Shown here: one piece after another, positions 1 through 8,636 of the stretch
Layout of the letters: every line of letters starts with the position of its first letter
How positions within the stretch are numbered: position 1 is the stretch's first letter
From: JACKNG01 sp040220855
GTDB taxonomy: Bacteria; Pseudomonadota; Gammaproteobacteria; Ga0077536
NCBI GenBank assembly: GCA_040220855.1
Contig: JAVJVZ010000061.1
Coordinates: 1 to 64,000 of the forward strand
Direction: 5' to 3'
Length of the DNA: 64,000 nucleotides
Notes under the pieces: generated by a model
The model's input: the letters and a program-made list of their open reading frames with translations, nothing else
Database searches by the model: none
What the model was told of the DNA's origin: nothing
Translations under genes and position numbers: made by a program

Positions 1-1064
1 CGCATTCGAACGAGGTTGTATCCGGCCACTGTGAGCATCGCATCAAAACCAACACGAGCAACGCCCCGGAACTTGGTCTTTCGCATGGAGCCAATGGTTT
101 TGCCCCACCCGAAGATCTCTTCGATGCGCTTGCGGATAACCTGGCTCAGCGCATAGCCCGGATGTCGCGTAGTTCGACAATCGATCCCCGAGCCGCCCCG
201 GCGAGACGTGTTCTGCGCGATATGCGGCGTCACGCCGAGCGCCCGGACCGAGCTGATGAAGTCCCGGGTGTCATAGCCTTTGTCCGCACCCACGGTGAGC
301 CGGCCTCCCGGTCGTCGGGCGAGCATCTCGAGAGCCGCTTCACGCTCGCTCTTGCCATCGGCCAGCGTCACCATGGCATCGACAGCCAGGCCGCTTCGAT
401 TCTCCATCAGCACATGACCTGCGAAACACAGTTTGGCCGCCCCGGCGTGACTCTTGCGATACAGCCGGGCTTCGGGATCGGTGGTCGAGGCATGCGTATC
501 GTTCTTCCGCTGCTCACCGTGGAAATTACGGCCGGCATTACGCCCTTGTCCGTCGCTGTTGTCGTCGTCACCACCATCCTTACGACGGAAGCTCTTGTGC
601 GACGCCCAGGCCTCGATCAGCGTACCGTCGACGCTAAAATGCTCGTCCGAGGTCAGCCCAGCATCCTCGGCTTGGTGCATCACGCGCTCGAAGAACTTGC
701 GCGCGATGTCTCCTGCAATCAGCCGGTCCCGGTTCTTGGAGAAGGTGCTGCGCTCCCACACCGGCTCATCGGCCGTCAGGCCGACGAACCAACGAAACAG
801 CAGGTTGTAGTCGAGCGCTTCCATCAGCAGGCGTTCGCTGCGGATCGAGTAGAACACCTGGAGCAGCAGGGCACGAAGCAATCGCTCCGGTGCTATCGAT
901 GGGCGACCTTCCTTCGCGTACACCCGACCGAAATCACGCGACATCGCCTTCAGCGCCGTATCCACCATCTCTCGCACCGGGCGCAGCGGGTGGTCCGCTG
1001 GCACCCGCGCCTCCAGCGATACGTAGCTGAACATCGCGTCTTGACGGCTATCGACCCCTCGCAT
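1..1064 (-). CDS. IS5-family DDE transposase (C-terminus outside the window)
   Basis: The frame opens with ATG at 1064 and stays open for 354 codons to the window edge. It begins MRGVDSRQDAMFSYVSLEAR and ends in GYNLVRM, close to the usual C-terminus of this family, so probably only 10-25 residues are missing. The DDE catalytic triad is visible as D146 (SVDGTL), D261 (VGADKGYD) and E315 within RKRIEEIFGW. The N-terminal part carries the typical LLRALLLQVFYSIRSER and FRWFVGL stretches. No frameshift is seen, so the enzyme is probably active. The plus-strand ORFs across this stretch are antisense shadows of it. Confidence 0.9.
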   Translation of the reverse strand, partial: MRGVDSRQDAMFSYVSLEARVPADHPLRPVREMVDTALKAMSRDFGRVYAKEGRPSIAPERLLRALLLQVFYSIRSERLLMEALDYNLLFRWFVGLTADEPVWERSTFSKNRDRLIAGDIARKFFERVMHQAEDAGLTSDEHFSVDGTLIEAWASHKSFRRKDGGDDDNSDGQGRNAGRNFHGEQRKNDTHASTTDPEARLYRKSHAGAAKLCFAGHVLMENRSGLAVDAMVTLADGKSEREAALEMLARRPGGRLTVGADKGYDTRDFISSVRALGVTPHIAQNTSRRGGSGIDCRTTRHPGYALSQVIRKRIEEIFGWGKTIGSMRKTKFRGVARVGFDAMLTVAGYNLVRM

Positions 1065-1150
1065 CGTAAGCTTCCCCACTTAAGCCGACATCGGCCAACG
1101 AAGATCCGATCCTCCGGTGCGGTGAAAGTTCCGGGTTTTTCACCAGCCTG
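1..1150 (-). mobile_element. IS5-family insertion sequence, cut by the left window edge
   Basis: A transposase on the minus strand fills most of this stretch. The likely outer end lies near 1150, where the sequence TTTTTCACCAGCCTG is followed by CTAA. IS5-group elements commonly duplicate a YTAR target, and CTAA at 1151-1154 fits that. The other end lies left of the window, so neither the inverted repeats nor the target duplication can be confirmed. The element sits beside an ORF that has no clear start. Confidence 0.75.
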
Positions 1151-1231
1151 CTAACCCTGCCAATCGCCAGGCCCACGCACGAAGCGCTCACTTCGCGCAT
1201 TCATTACCCTTCCATCCTCACGGATATCATC

Positions 1232-2392
1232 TTGCAACGCATCTATGGAACGGGGCGCGGTATCGGCGGATGGGGCCAGGCTCACTCGGGCCGCGCTCCT
1301 GCCGACTTCGAGGGCGGGAGTTACTTCGAGGAACACAAGACTGCACATGTTCCACCAGTTCTGACGAGCAATCTCGCCAAACTGGAACGAGTTAGCGGCC
1401 ACCTTTTTCTCCAGCACTGGGCTTACGAATGGAAAGTTCTTAGCGAAAGGCTTGGTACCCGCTACACACGCTATCCCCACTACTTCGACGACGTGTTGGA
1501 AGCACGTGCGGGGATCATGGGCCAATACTGGCAGAGGATGCGCGACGTCTATCTCTCCGCATATCTGCGGACTCTTGCTTTTGCCGTGAGCGAGTGGCGT
1601 ATGCCCCAAGCAACCGCGGAAGGTTACTGCATTGAAATCGTTCACGGGATCGCCGGTCTGTTCGATGTCGAACCCATCACGAAGCCGACATGGCTATCCA
1701 GATACGCCGAACCATTTTGTGCCACCGGAGCGGAACTGGAACCGCTCGTCCGCGACCTTATTCAAGATGCACAAGATAGTGGGATGACATTGGTTTCGCT
1801 TAACACGCCAGTGGCCTCATCCGTGAAGAAATACGCGAGATTCACGCTAAGCGCTCATCTAGTCACGGACGATTACAAACTTCCAGACAACGCGCTCCTG
1901 TACGAGAGAATGCTACCACTATTGATCGGAGACTCGTTCGAGCTCAAAGGTCCGCCAGCAGACATGACGGTCGAAGAGGCGAATAATAATGGCGAAGCCG
2001 GTAACGAAGTTTCTGTCTGCAGCTCCTTGTTCCCGATTCCGTTCGGAACGTGGCAGAGCGACTACATATCCATAGGATTGCCGATTCCCGCGAACTATAC
2101 GGCTTCCGGGGCAGAGATCAGGTGCACTAGGAAGAGCATTGACCTGGTCGCATCCGATGGGAAGCTCATATCCAGGACGTTTATCTGGAATGATGACTGG
2201 ACGCCACAGTATCCGAGAGGTGGTTCGACCCAATGCGCCGTGGCCACAATGATCGACGTCGAGACACTCGCCGCAGCTGAAACGCGCCTTTCGCGAAGGC
2301 TCGCTTGGTTCGCAAAACTCAGAACCTGGGACCGCGAAACGCAGTACGGAGATTACCAAGAGTCGGAACAGACAGCCTTTTTCTATGACTAA
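1232..2392 (+). CDS. hypothetical protein of unknown function, probably 5'-truncated
   Basis: This is an ORF of 386 codons if the TTG at 1232 is used, but there is no convincing ribosome binding site there. The same frame stays open upstream to 1070, across the right end of the neighbouring IS. This suggests that the IS removed the true N-terminus and that what remains is a C-terminal part. I recognise no domain. The N-terminal third is rich in aromatic residues and Arg (for example YWQRMRDVYLSAYLRTLAF), and there is no signal peptide or transmembrane segment. Codon use is noticeably more AT-rich than in the rest of the window, for example GAGGCGAATAATAATGGC near 1976. This is consistent with recent transfer. 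It lies beside a Wadjet/AbiE defence operon but on the opposite strand. Confidence 0.6.
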   Translation: MQRIYGTGRGIGGWGQAHSGRAPADFEGGSYFEEHKTAHVPPVLTSNLAKLERVSGHLFLQHWAYEWKVLSERLGTRYTRYPHYFDDVLEARAGIMGQYWQRMRDVYLSAYLRTLAFAVSEWRMPQATAEGYCIEIVHGIAGLFDVEPITKPTWLSRYAEPFCATGAELEPLVRDLIQDAQDSGMTLVSLNTPVASSVKKYARFTLSAHLVTDDYKLPDNALLYERMLPLLIGDSFELKGPPADMTVEEANNNGEAGNEVSVCSSLFPIPFGTWQSDYISIGLPIPANYTASGAEIRCTRKSIDLVASDGKLISRTFIWNDDWTPQYPRGGSTQCAVATMIDVETLAAAETRLSRRLAWFAKLRTWDRETQYGDYQESEQTAFFYD

Positions 2393-2500
2393 GGCGAACC
2401 ATCAGTGTCCAAAAAGAACGAGGTAATCTCGAGCATAGAGGCAACTGTCGGTGACGACACTGCACCAACGTTCAGTCCTAGAAGACTGGTTCCATAACGA

Positions 2501-3490
2501 TCAGCTTGTAGGTTCATCGGCCAATGCCGCTTCAAGCGCATCGGCCATGCGCGGGTCGAGGACGATGCGCTCCTGCTCTAGCCAGAGCCCGCGCGCAGCG
2601 AGCGAACGAACCGGTGCCGGGGCGAAGTCGAGGTCGAGATCTTCAGGCCATCGGGATGGGAGTCCGCACACGTCCACGAGTTCGAACCAGAATTCGGGAA
2701 GAAACCACTTCAGATTCGGTGCGCGCCTGCGTAGATGCAGCATGATTCGCACACCGTTCGGATCCAGGTCACCGAAATGCACGACGGGGACACCTTCGAT
2801 ACGATCGAGCAAGTGACCGACGGTAGCTGTGTCCCAACCGGGTACGTGGGCCAACAGCCAGCCCGGTGGTGGGCATAAGTCACGCCATGCACCCAGGTTC
2901 TCAACGAGGAGCACGGCGCGAATCGCACCCTCGAAGGCCAGGCCGTCGAGCAAAGCCCGCTCGGGTATCGACACCTCACCAAGTACCGCCCCGATCTCGC
3001 TGAGGTTGACTGTTCCATTTGCCGTTCGCGCAGACAGCCCTGCCGGTGGTCGCAACCTGATGGCGCCGTCATGCGAGGTGTCTGTCCCGCCGAGCGCACT
3101 CCTTCTTGTTTCAGTGATCGATGCCTTGGAGTTCGGTGCAGTGAGCGACGCGGCCGTGCGCCGATTGATTCGATCGGGCAGGTCCGGTAGAGAAGCAGCG
3201 CGTTCCATATCGAGAAGCCGACCGTAGCCGTCGGGTGTTGGCGGCAGTCCCGCCGCCACAAGGTCCGCGAATACGTCGCGCCAGGCCGGCCAGACCCGGT
3301 CGATCAAGCCCGCAAGCTCCGTCCTGCGCTCCTCGACCACGCCGATCTCGTCACGGCGACCCGTGGCCCGTGTCCAGGGAAGCTCAGCAAGGGCATCGTA
3401 CGCCTCCAACTGAGTGCGTCGGCGCTTGAGGCTGCCACGTGAAAGCAGCTCCAATAACGCCAGGCGCGCGTTGTCGCTTTCCCAGATCAC
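2501..3490 (-). CDS. jetD: Wadjet protein JetD (TOPRIM-like nuclease subunit, DUF2220)
   Basis: JetD is the nuclease subunit of the Wadjet system, which cleaves small circular DNA after the SMC-like JetABC complex has extruded it. I chose the GTG at 3490 because it overlaps the jetC stop as GTGA, giving 329 residues; longer versions of the frame only read antisense of jetC. The C-terminal half shows TOPRIM-like acidic residues: E197 in VLLVENLGAW, then D241 and D243 in VVHFGDLDPNG. The N-terminal half is predicted to be helical and has no motif I recognise. It is the last gene of the operon. The topoisomerase-VI-like fold is known for the family, while the exact boundaries are inferred. Confidence 0.88.
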   Translation of the reverse strand: MIWESDNARLALLELLSRGSLKRRRTQLEAYDALAELPWTRATGRRDEIGVVEERRTELAGLIDRVWPAWRDVFADLVAAGLPPTPDGYGRLLDMERAASLPDLPDRINRRTAASLTAPNSKASITETRRSALGGTDTSHDGAIRLRPPAGLSARTANGTVNLSEIGAVLGEVSIPERALLDGLAFEGAIRAVLLVENLGAWRDLCPPPGWLLAHVPGWDTATVGHLLDRIEGVPVVHFGDLDPNGVRIMLHLRRRAPNLKWFLPEFWFELVDVCGLPSRWPEDLDLDFAPAPVRSLAARGLWLEQERIVLDPRMADALEAALADEPTS

Positions 3491-6400
3491 GCCTCTGCCC
3501 TCGTTCTTCGCCCGCTGACCAGCACCTCTTCGCGCCCGTCTGCATCGACGCGTCGTACCAGGCGATAGGTCGTATTGCCTTCCGCTCTGGCGACCTCTGG
3601 CGCGGCGATGAGCAGCTGTAGGTCGAGTGTCTCGCACAGGTCGAAGAGGACGCCGAGGTTGTCGTGTGAAAGGCGGTTGGCCTCGTCGAGAAACAAAAAG
3701 CGGAGCGAACCGTGTGCTCGCTTCCCGCGCAGCAAGTTCGCATCCCGTTCCCACTCGGTGAGCACTACCATCATCAAGGCAGCGCCAACGCCGATCGCCT
3801 CGCCAGTGGAAAGACGAGTGGGATTTGCAACCTCCCAATCAGAGCCTGCCGTCCGGCGGACCTCCACCTGCAGGTGGACGTACTCACGATAATCCAGTAG
3901 CCGCTGGCCACCCGAGCGCCCGCCACCGTAGCGCCGAAAGATCTCGTCCAGCGCTTCCTCGATGGGCAGGTTTTCCTGAAACAGAAGTCCCTGCACAGCA
4001 CCTTCGCGCAGCGCCCGAAGCACCTGCTCCATGCGCTCCACCGACTGAACCTTCACCCGGATCCCTTCGATGCTGCCGAAGCTGACGCCCCCCAGGTTCT
4101 GGTTGAGGCGGCTGACCTGGCCGCGTGCCTTGCGGATTTGTACGTCAATGCCGCGGGCAACGTCCTCGCTGGCGCCACGCAGATCGTCCTCCTGTCGCCC
4201 AAGACGCTCTTCGAGCCCGGTCAGTTGATCCCGCAATCGCAGTAGCGCTTCTCGCGGGTCGTCCACATCTGCCACCTGCGCCGGCAGCCGACGGCGCAAC
4301 CAATCGCGCACCGCGAGCCAGAGCTCGAGGTAGACGTCGGCAAACCCGATGCCTTCTCCCTCCGCGTTCTTGTCGACCTTCCCTTCGATTTTGCCGAGCA
4401 GATCCTGTGCCCCGTGAGCGGCTCGTAGCCGCTCCACGAGCACCGCCCTCTGCTTGTGTGCCTCCTGCACGAGATTAACGTGTCCGCGGACCCCGCTGAC
4501 ATCGCTGGTTCCGGAGGTAACGACGCTGGCGAGCAGATTCCGATCCGCTACAGCCGCCCTCAGTCGCTCCCAGCGTTCAAGAGCCGGCTCAGCCTCGCGG
4601 CGTTCGACGGCAACCTTCTCTTCAGCTTCCCCGTACTCGCGAGCGGCTTGCGCCTGCTCGGCCTCGCGACGCCCCTTGGTGGTGTTCAGCTCATTGAGTT
4701 CCGCGGCGAGCACCGTCGCCTCTTCCTTCAATCGCTGCATCTCCTCATGCGCTGTCGCGACTGCGACTTCCGTGGGATCGGCGATCTCCATCTCTGTGAA
4801 GCGCCGCTCCGCAGCCCGAAGTTGTTCGACGGCCGCCCGGCGGCGACCATCGGCGTCCTGCCATTCGGCTGTGGCGCTTTCATACTCCTTGTCGGCAGCC
4901 TCGACCGCTGCGTTCGCCACGGTAAGCGCCTCTTCCGCCCGGCGCAGCTGTTCCTCGAGTGCCGGAACGAGCGACCGGTTCGCTTCGAGCTGCGCTGGTG
5001 CGTCGTCCCAGCCCAGTGCCTCCGCGTTGCCTGCAACGAATTCCATGGCCTCGATTGCGGCATCCAGCCGTTCGCGCTCATCCGAGAGGCGGCGCAGCTC
5101 GGTTTCGAGAATCGCGACCTCCGCTTCCGAGAGCGGCGCTCGCCGCAGCACGTCGAGTTTGTCCTCGACCACTCGGGCGGCTTCACGGCAGCGCTGGATC
5201 TCAGCCTGCGCCGCTTGGGCAGCATCGTGGTCCCGCTCGAGATCGTCTCGCCGCTGCGCGTGGTCTGGAGGATCGAGCAACACGGCTGAACCGAGCAGAC
5301 CGCGTAGCGCCTCAATACGTGGCGCAAGCTGGCGGGCCGCCTCCTGAAATCGGGTCATCGCGCCGCGGTGCTTCTCTTGTTGCTCCTGGACCTCCGAGAG
5401 TTGACGACCAATCGCCGCTAGCTCCGGTGCCGGGTCGCCGGCCAGCCACGCGACCTGACCTGCAAGCAGGGCTTCGCCATCCTCCGCCAGGCGCTCGAGC
5501 CGACGTCGGCCCACTCGTGTGCTCTCAATCTGAGCATCCAGCGCATCAGCCTCAGCACGCAGCTCCGCCGCACGCTTCTCGCGCGCCTTCCGACCGAGGC
5601 GCGGACGCGTCGGGATCCGCGTGACGCGGATGGCCCGCTGCTCCGAAACGACGACATCGGTCACTTCCTCGCTCTCGCGGGCCGCGCCCGCACCGAGTCG
5701 TGCAGCGTCCTCGTCGCGGCTTACGAGCCACACATCGGAAAGCGAGTCCGGGCGGCCATGAACCTGCTTGGCTGCTGTTGCCGGGTCATCCACGACGAGC
5801 GCCTGAACCAGTGGTCCCAGCCTCGCTTCCAGCACGGCGGCATCTTCGACAGACGCATCCTCGAATGCACCGGCGAGGAGTTCCGCACCGAGGTTGTCCT
5901 TGAGTCGCAGCAGCTCCGCATCGAACGGCCCACCGGCGGCCAGGAGTTCTCGTGCCGCCGACTGGAGACTCTCGCGTCTCTCGACCAGCGCGGATTCGCT
6001 CGCCTTCACCTGGGTGAGGTGCTGCGCCACCATCTCGCGCGCGGCGTTAAGCTCCGGCAGCGAAGTCAGGGAGCACCCGAGTTCGGTCGCCAGGTGCTGG
6101 GCGCGCGTCGCGAGGTCGCGCCACATCGGTTCGCGATCACCGAGCTCTTTTCGTCGCGCGCGCGCAGCGTCCAGCGTTCGCTGACAGTCAGCCAGGCCCA
6201 CCTGGGCCTCGCGGGCTTGGTCGAGCAACCGATCACGCTCCTGCTCCGCCTGTTCGAGATGCTCCGTGATCTCGATGCGGGCAGATCGCTGCCCCGAAAG
6301 GGAAAGGCCCAATTTTCCGGCCTGTTCCCTGGCCTCGGCTTGGCGGCTGGCGAGCTTGCGGGCCTCGGCAAGTGCGGCGGCGATCGTGCTCCGGCGCGCG

Positions 6401-7923
6401 GCCAGTGCCTCCAGATCCCGATAGCGGCGAAGTTGTTGCAGAGCGACCCCATGGGCGGCGCCCGCTTCGACCGGCCCATCTGCCATCAGTTCGAGTGCCT
6501 CGAGCGCGGCCCGGTGCTCTCGCCTGTGCTCATCGGCATCAGCGAGCCGCTGCCTCGCGTCCCGCCGAGAGCGATCAACCTGATTGAGCTGAGCCCTGTT
6601 CTCCGCCACCCGAGCAGCAATAGTCCCGATAGCAAGCTCCTCTCCTTCGAGTAGCCGCTCTGCCTCGCCCTTCCGACGGAGCACCTGCCTGTAGGCGCCC
6701 GCACGTCGGTGGAGTTCGTCGAGTCCGCGCTGGAGGTCTGCGAGGCCCGCGCGGGCGCGAGAATCATCCTCCCGGCAGCGATGCAGCGTTGCCCGGCACT
6801 GGCTGCGAATTTCTTCTCGCGCCTTGCGCCCGCCCTCGGCCATCCGTGTATCAGCCTCGGCCGAAGACAGCGTATCAAGGCGTCGCGCGACTTCCTCAGC
6901 CGCCTGCAGGGCCTGCTGAAGACGCCGGAGCCAATCCTCGGCAGCGTTGATCTCCGCTGCGAGAGCCTCCTGGCGGGCTCCCTTTTTGCCGAGTTCATCG
7001 CGTACGCGGACGAGCTGATCCTCCGCCTCTGCAAGCCGCTCCTGTGCCTTGCGCTGTGCTTCCTCGGCTTCGGCCAAACGGCGCCTGCGTTCATCGGCGC
7101 GCTCGCGGGTCGCGAGGAAGGCCGCGGCAAACATGGTCTGCCCGGCCTCGAAGACCCCGCCGATCTCACGTTCGAGCCGCTGTGCCTCCTGAACCTCGGT
7201 GCGTGTGCGTCTGCAGGCATCGAGGTTGGCCTTCATGCGCTGCAGGGTGTCGGCTAGTCCGGTCTCTTCCTTCAGCAGGAACGACCGCAACTCCGATGTC
7301 AGTGCCCGCGAGATCCCACCCGTCATGCTCGTACGCAGCATCTCGTTGAGCTTGTTGCGCTCTTCGTCCGTTGCGAGGCGCAGCGGCGTCACACCGTGAT
7401 CGAAAAGCGCGGCAAAGTAGTCGCGCGCGGTGCCGAAGATCTGCAAGCGCGCACCGAGGCGTGCGGCGTTCTCCCGCAGTTCGTTCAGCTCGGGAACCAC
7501 TTCGTGGTTACCCTGGGAGAGCAAGAGCACGTCTTGCAGGCGAACATCCACGTCGAGCCCCGAGATGATGAAAGGCGTTGGCTCGAGGGATGGCTCGCCC
7601 TTCCGTTCCAGGTGCACGCCGGCAATGAGGCGCTGACCCGATGGGAGGGCGAATTCGATCGCTGAGTAGGCAGGCCGGCCAGGCTCACCCAGGCGTCCCC
7701 AGATGCCTTTGTCACCGCCCGTCGCGCCCGTCTCTCCGAGATTCGTGAATCGCAGCCGGGACATGTCCGGGAGAAGCACGACGTAGGCGGCGATCATCAC
7801 CGTTGTCTTGCCGGCGCCATTGGCGCCCTCGAGGGCTGTCACATGCCGGTCGATGAGATAGCGCTCGTAGAAGACGCCCTTCCAGTTGACGAGCACGAGG
7901 GTCTGGGCGCGAGTACGGCTCAT
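3487..7923 (-). CDS. jetC: Wadjet protein JetC (SMC/MukB-like ATPase)
   Basis: This 1478-residue SMC-like ATPase is the motor of the Wadjet complex and is thought to extrude loops of plasmid DNA. A Walker A motif (GANGAGKTT, residues 33-41) lies near the N-terminus. It is followed by very long coiled-coil segments rich in Glu, Arg, Ala and Leu, with a hinge-like non-coiled stretch in the middle. The C-terminal head has a signature-like LSTGE at 1371 and Walker B FLFLDEA with D1413 and E1414. The head order matches MukB and the JetC family. The start ATG at 7923 overlaps the jetB stop as ATGA, and the stop overlaps the jetD start. The reading frame is intact. It probably acts with JetA (kleisin-like) and JetB (KITE-like). 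Confidence 0.95.
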   Translation of the reverse strand: MSRTRAQTLVLVNWKGVFYERYLIDRHVTALEGANGAGKTTVMIAAYVVLLPDMSRLRFTNLGETGATGGDKGIWGRLGEPGRPAYSAIEFALPSGQRLIAGVHLERKGEPSLEPTPFIISGLDVDVRLQDVLLLSQGNHEVVPELNELRENAARLGARLQIFGTARDYFAALFDHGVTPLRLATDEERNKLNEMLRTSMTGGISRALTSELRSFLLKEETGLADTLQRMKANLDACRRTRTEVQEAQRLEREIGGVFEAGQTMFAAAFLATRERADERRRRLAEAEEAQRKAQERLAEAEDQLVRVRDELGKKGARQEALAAEINAAEDWLRRLQQALQAAEEVARRLDTLSSAEADTRMAEGGRKAREEIRSQCRATLHRCREDDSRARAGLADLQRGLDELHRRAGAYRQVLRRKGEAERLLEGEELAIGTIAARVAENRAQLNQVDRSRRDARQRLADADEHRREHRAALEALELMADGPVEAGAAHGVALQQLRRYRDLEALAARRSTIAAALAEARKLASRQAEAREQAGKLGLSLSGQRSARIEITEHLEQAEQERDRLLDQAREAQVGLADCQRTLDAARARRKELGDREPMWRDLATRAQHLATELGCSLTSLPELNAAREMVAQHLTQVKASESALVERRESLQSAARELLAAGGPFDAELLRLKDNLGAELLAGAFEDASVEDAAVLEARLGPLVQALVVDDPATAAKQVHGRPDSLSDVWLVSRDEDAARLGAGAARESEEVTDVVVSEQRAIRVTRIPTRPRLGRKAREKRAAELRAEADALDAQIESTRVGRRRLERLAEDGEALLAGQVAWLAGDPAPELAAIGRQLSEVQEQQEKHRGAMTRFQEAARQLAPRIEALRGLLGSAVLLDPPDHAQRRDDLERDHDAAQAAQAEIQRCREAARVVEDKLDVLRRAPLSEAEVAILETELRRLSDERERLDAAIEAMEFVAGNAEALGWDDAPAQLEANRSLVPALEEQLRRAEEALTVANAAVEAADKEYESATAEWQDADGRRRAAVEQLRAAERRFTEMEIADPTEVAVATAHEEMQRLKEEATVLAAELNELNTTKGRREAEQAQAAREYGEAEEKVAVERREAEPALERWERLRAAVADRNLLASVVTSGTSDVSGVRGHVNLVQEAHKQRAVLVERLRAAHGAQDLLGKIEGKVDKNAEGEGIGFADVYLELWLAVRDWLRRRLPAQVADVDDPREALLRLRDQLTGLEERLGRQEDDLRGASEDVARGIDVQIRKARGQVSRLNQNLGGVSFGSIEGIRVKVQSVERMEQVLRALREGAVQGLLFQENLPIEEALDEIFRRYGGGRSGGQRLLDYREYVHLQVEVRRTAGSDWEVANPTRLSTGEAIGVGAALMMVVLTEWERDANLLRGKRAHGSLRFLFLDEANRLSHDNLGVLFDLCETLDLQLLIAAPEVARAEGNTTYRLVRRVDADGREEVLVSGRRTRAEA

Positions 7924-8636
7924 CCGCCTGCCTCCTCCTCGTCGTCCTCGGCGCCATGACCGCCGCTGCCGTCGTTCTCGTCCTCTTCGTCAGTGTCGTC
8001 TTTCTCGACGGCTTCGCCGAGGGTGATCTCACCGCTCCGGACCAGCCGTTCCAGCGCGGCTTGTCGGTCGCTCAGGTCACGGACCGGCTCGGCGAATCGC
8101 ATCAATGCGGGGCGTAGGCGCAGCATCGCGTCGTCGACCGAGTCGATGAACCCTAGGTCCGTCAGGCGCCGAAGGGCCTCAGCGACCTTGGTGCGGACGG
8201 TCCCGGCGGCTATCCGTTCGTCGAACTTCCTGCGCCGTGGATTGAGGGTACGGACCAGCGTCTCCGTCCCCAATAACCCCGAGAGCCTCTGCAGAAGCGT
8301 CTCGCGCTGGACCATGCCCCCGTGCTGCAGGGTGGCGGGATCCAGGTACATCAGCGCGAGGGTCTGGCCGACGAGCATCTCACCAGCCGTCAATTGGCGA
8401 CGGCCGAGCCGATCCCCCGAGGGTAGGAGGTAGAAGTACCCGTCCGCCCGCTGCATCAGCTCACAGCCGAACCGCCGATAGAAAGGCTCGAGGTGGTCGA
8501 GGGCATCGACGAGGTAGTCATAGGCGGTGCCGTCGTCGCGTCCGACATGCCGACCGCGACGAAGGGCCAGGTCCACCTCGGGAAAGTGCTCGTCGCTGAT
8601 AGCCTCTTCGAGGGACTGAAAGCAGGAGGTGGTCAC
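7920..8636 (-). CDS. jetB: Wadjet protein JetB (MukE-like, DUF4194)
   Basis: JetB is the MukE/KITE-like subunit that bridges the JetA kleisin and the JetC heads. I chose the GTG at 8636 because it overlaps the jetA stop as GTGA and gives a protein starting VTTSCFQSLEEA (238 residues). The upstream extension to 8702 merely reads through jetA. The middle contains winged-helix-like segments (TLALMYLDPATLQHGG; VAEALRRLTDLGFI), as expected for the family. An unusual feature is the strongly acidic tail of about 30 residues, with runs of Asp and Glu followed by GGHGAEDDEEEAGG. The stop overlaps the jetC start. Confidence 0.9.
   Translation of the reverse strand: MTTSCFQSLEEAISDEHFPEVDLALRRGRHVGRDDGTAYDYLVDALDHLEPFYRRFGCELMQRADGYFYLLPSGDRLGRRQLTAGEMLVGQTLALMYLDPATLQHGGMVQRETLLQRLSGLLGTETLVRTLNPRRRKFDERIAAGTVRTKVAEALRRLTDLGFIDSVDDAMLRLRPALMRFAEPVRDLSDRQAALERLVRSGEITLGEAVEKDDTDEEDENDGSGGHGAEDDEEEAGG

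Noticed and set aside
162..1154. 330-codon plus-strand ORF at the left end
   Set aside because: It is the antisense of an intact IS5-family transposase with clear DDE residues, and its composition is that of a shadow frame.
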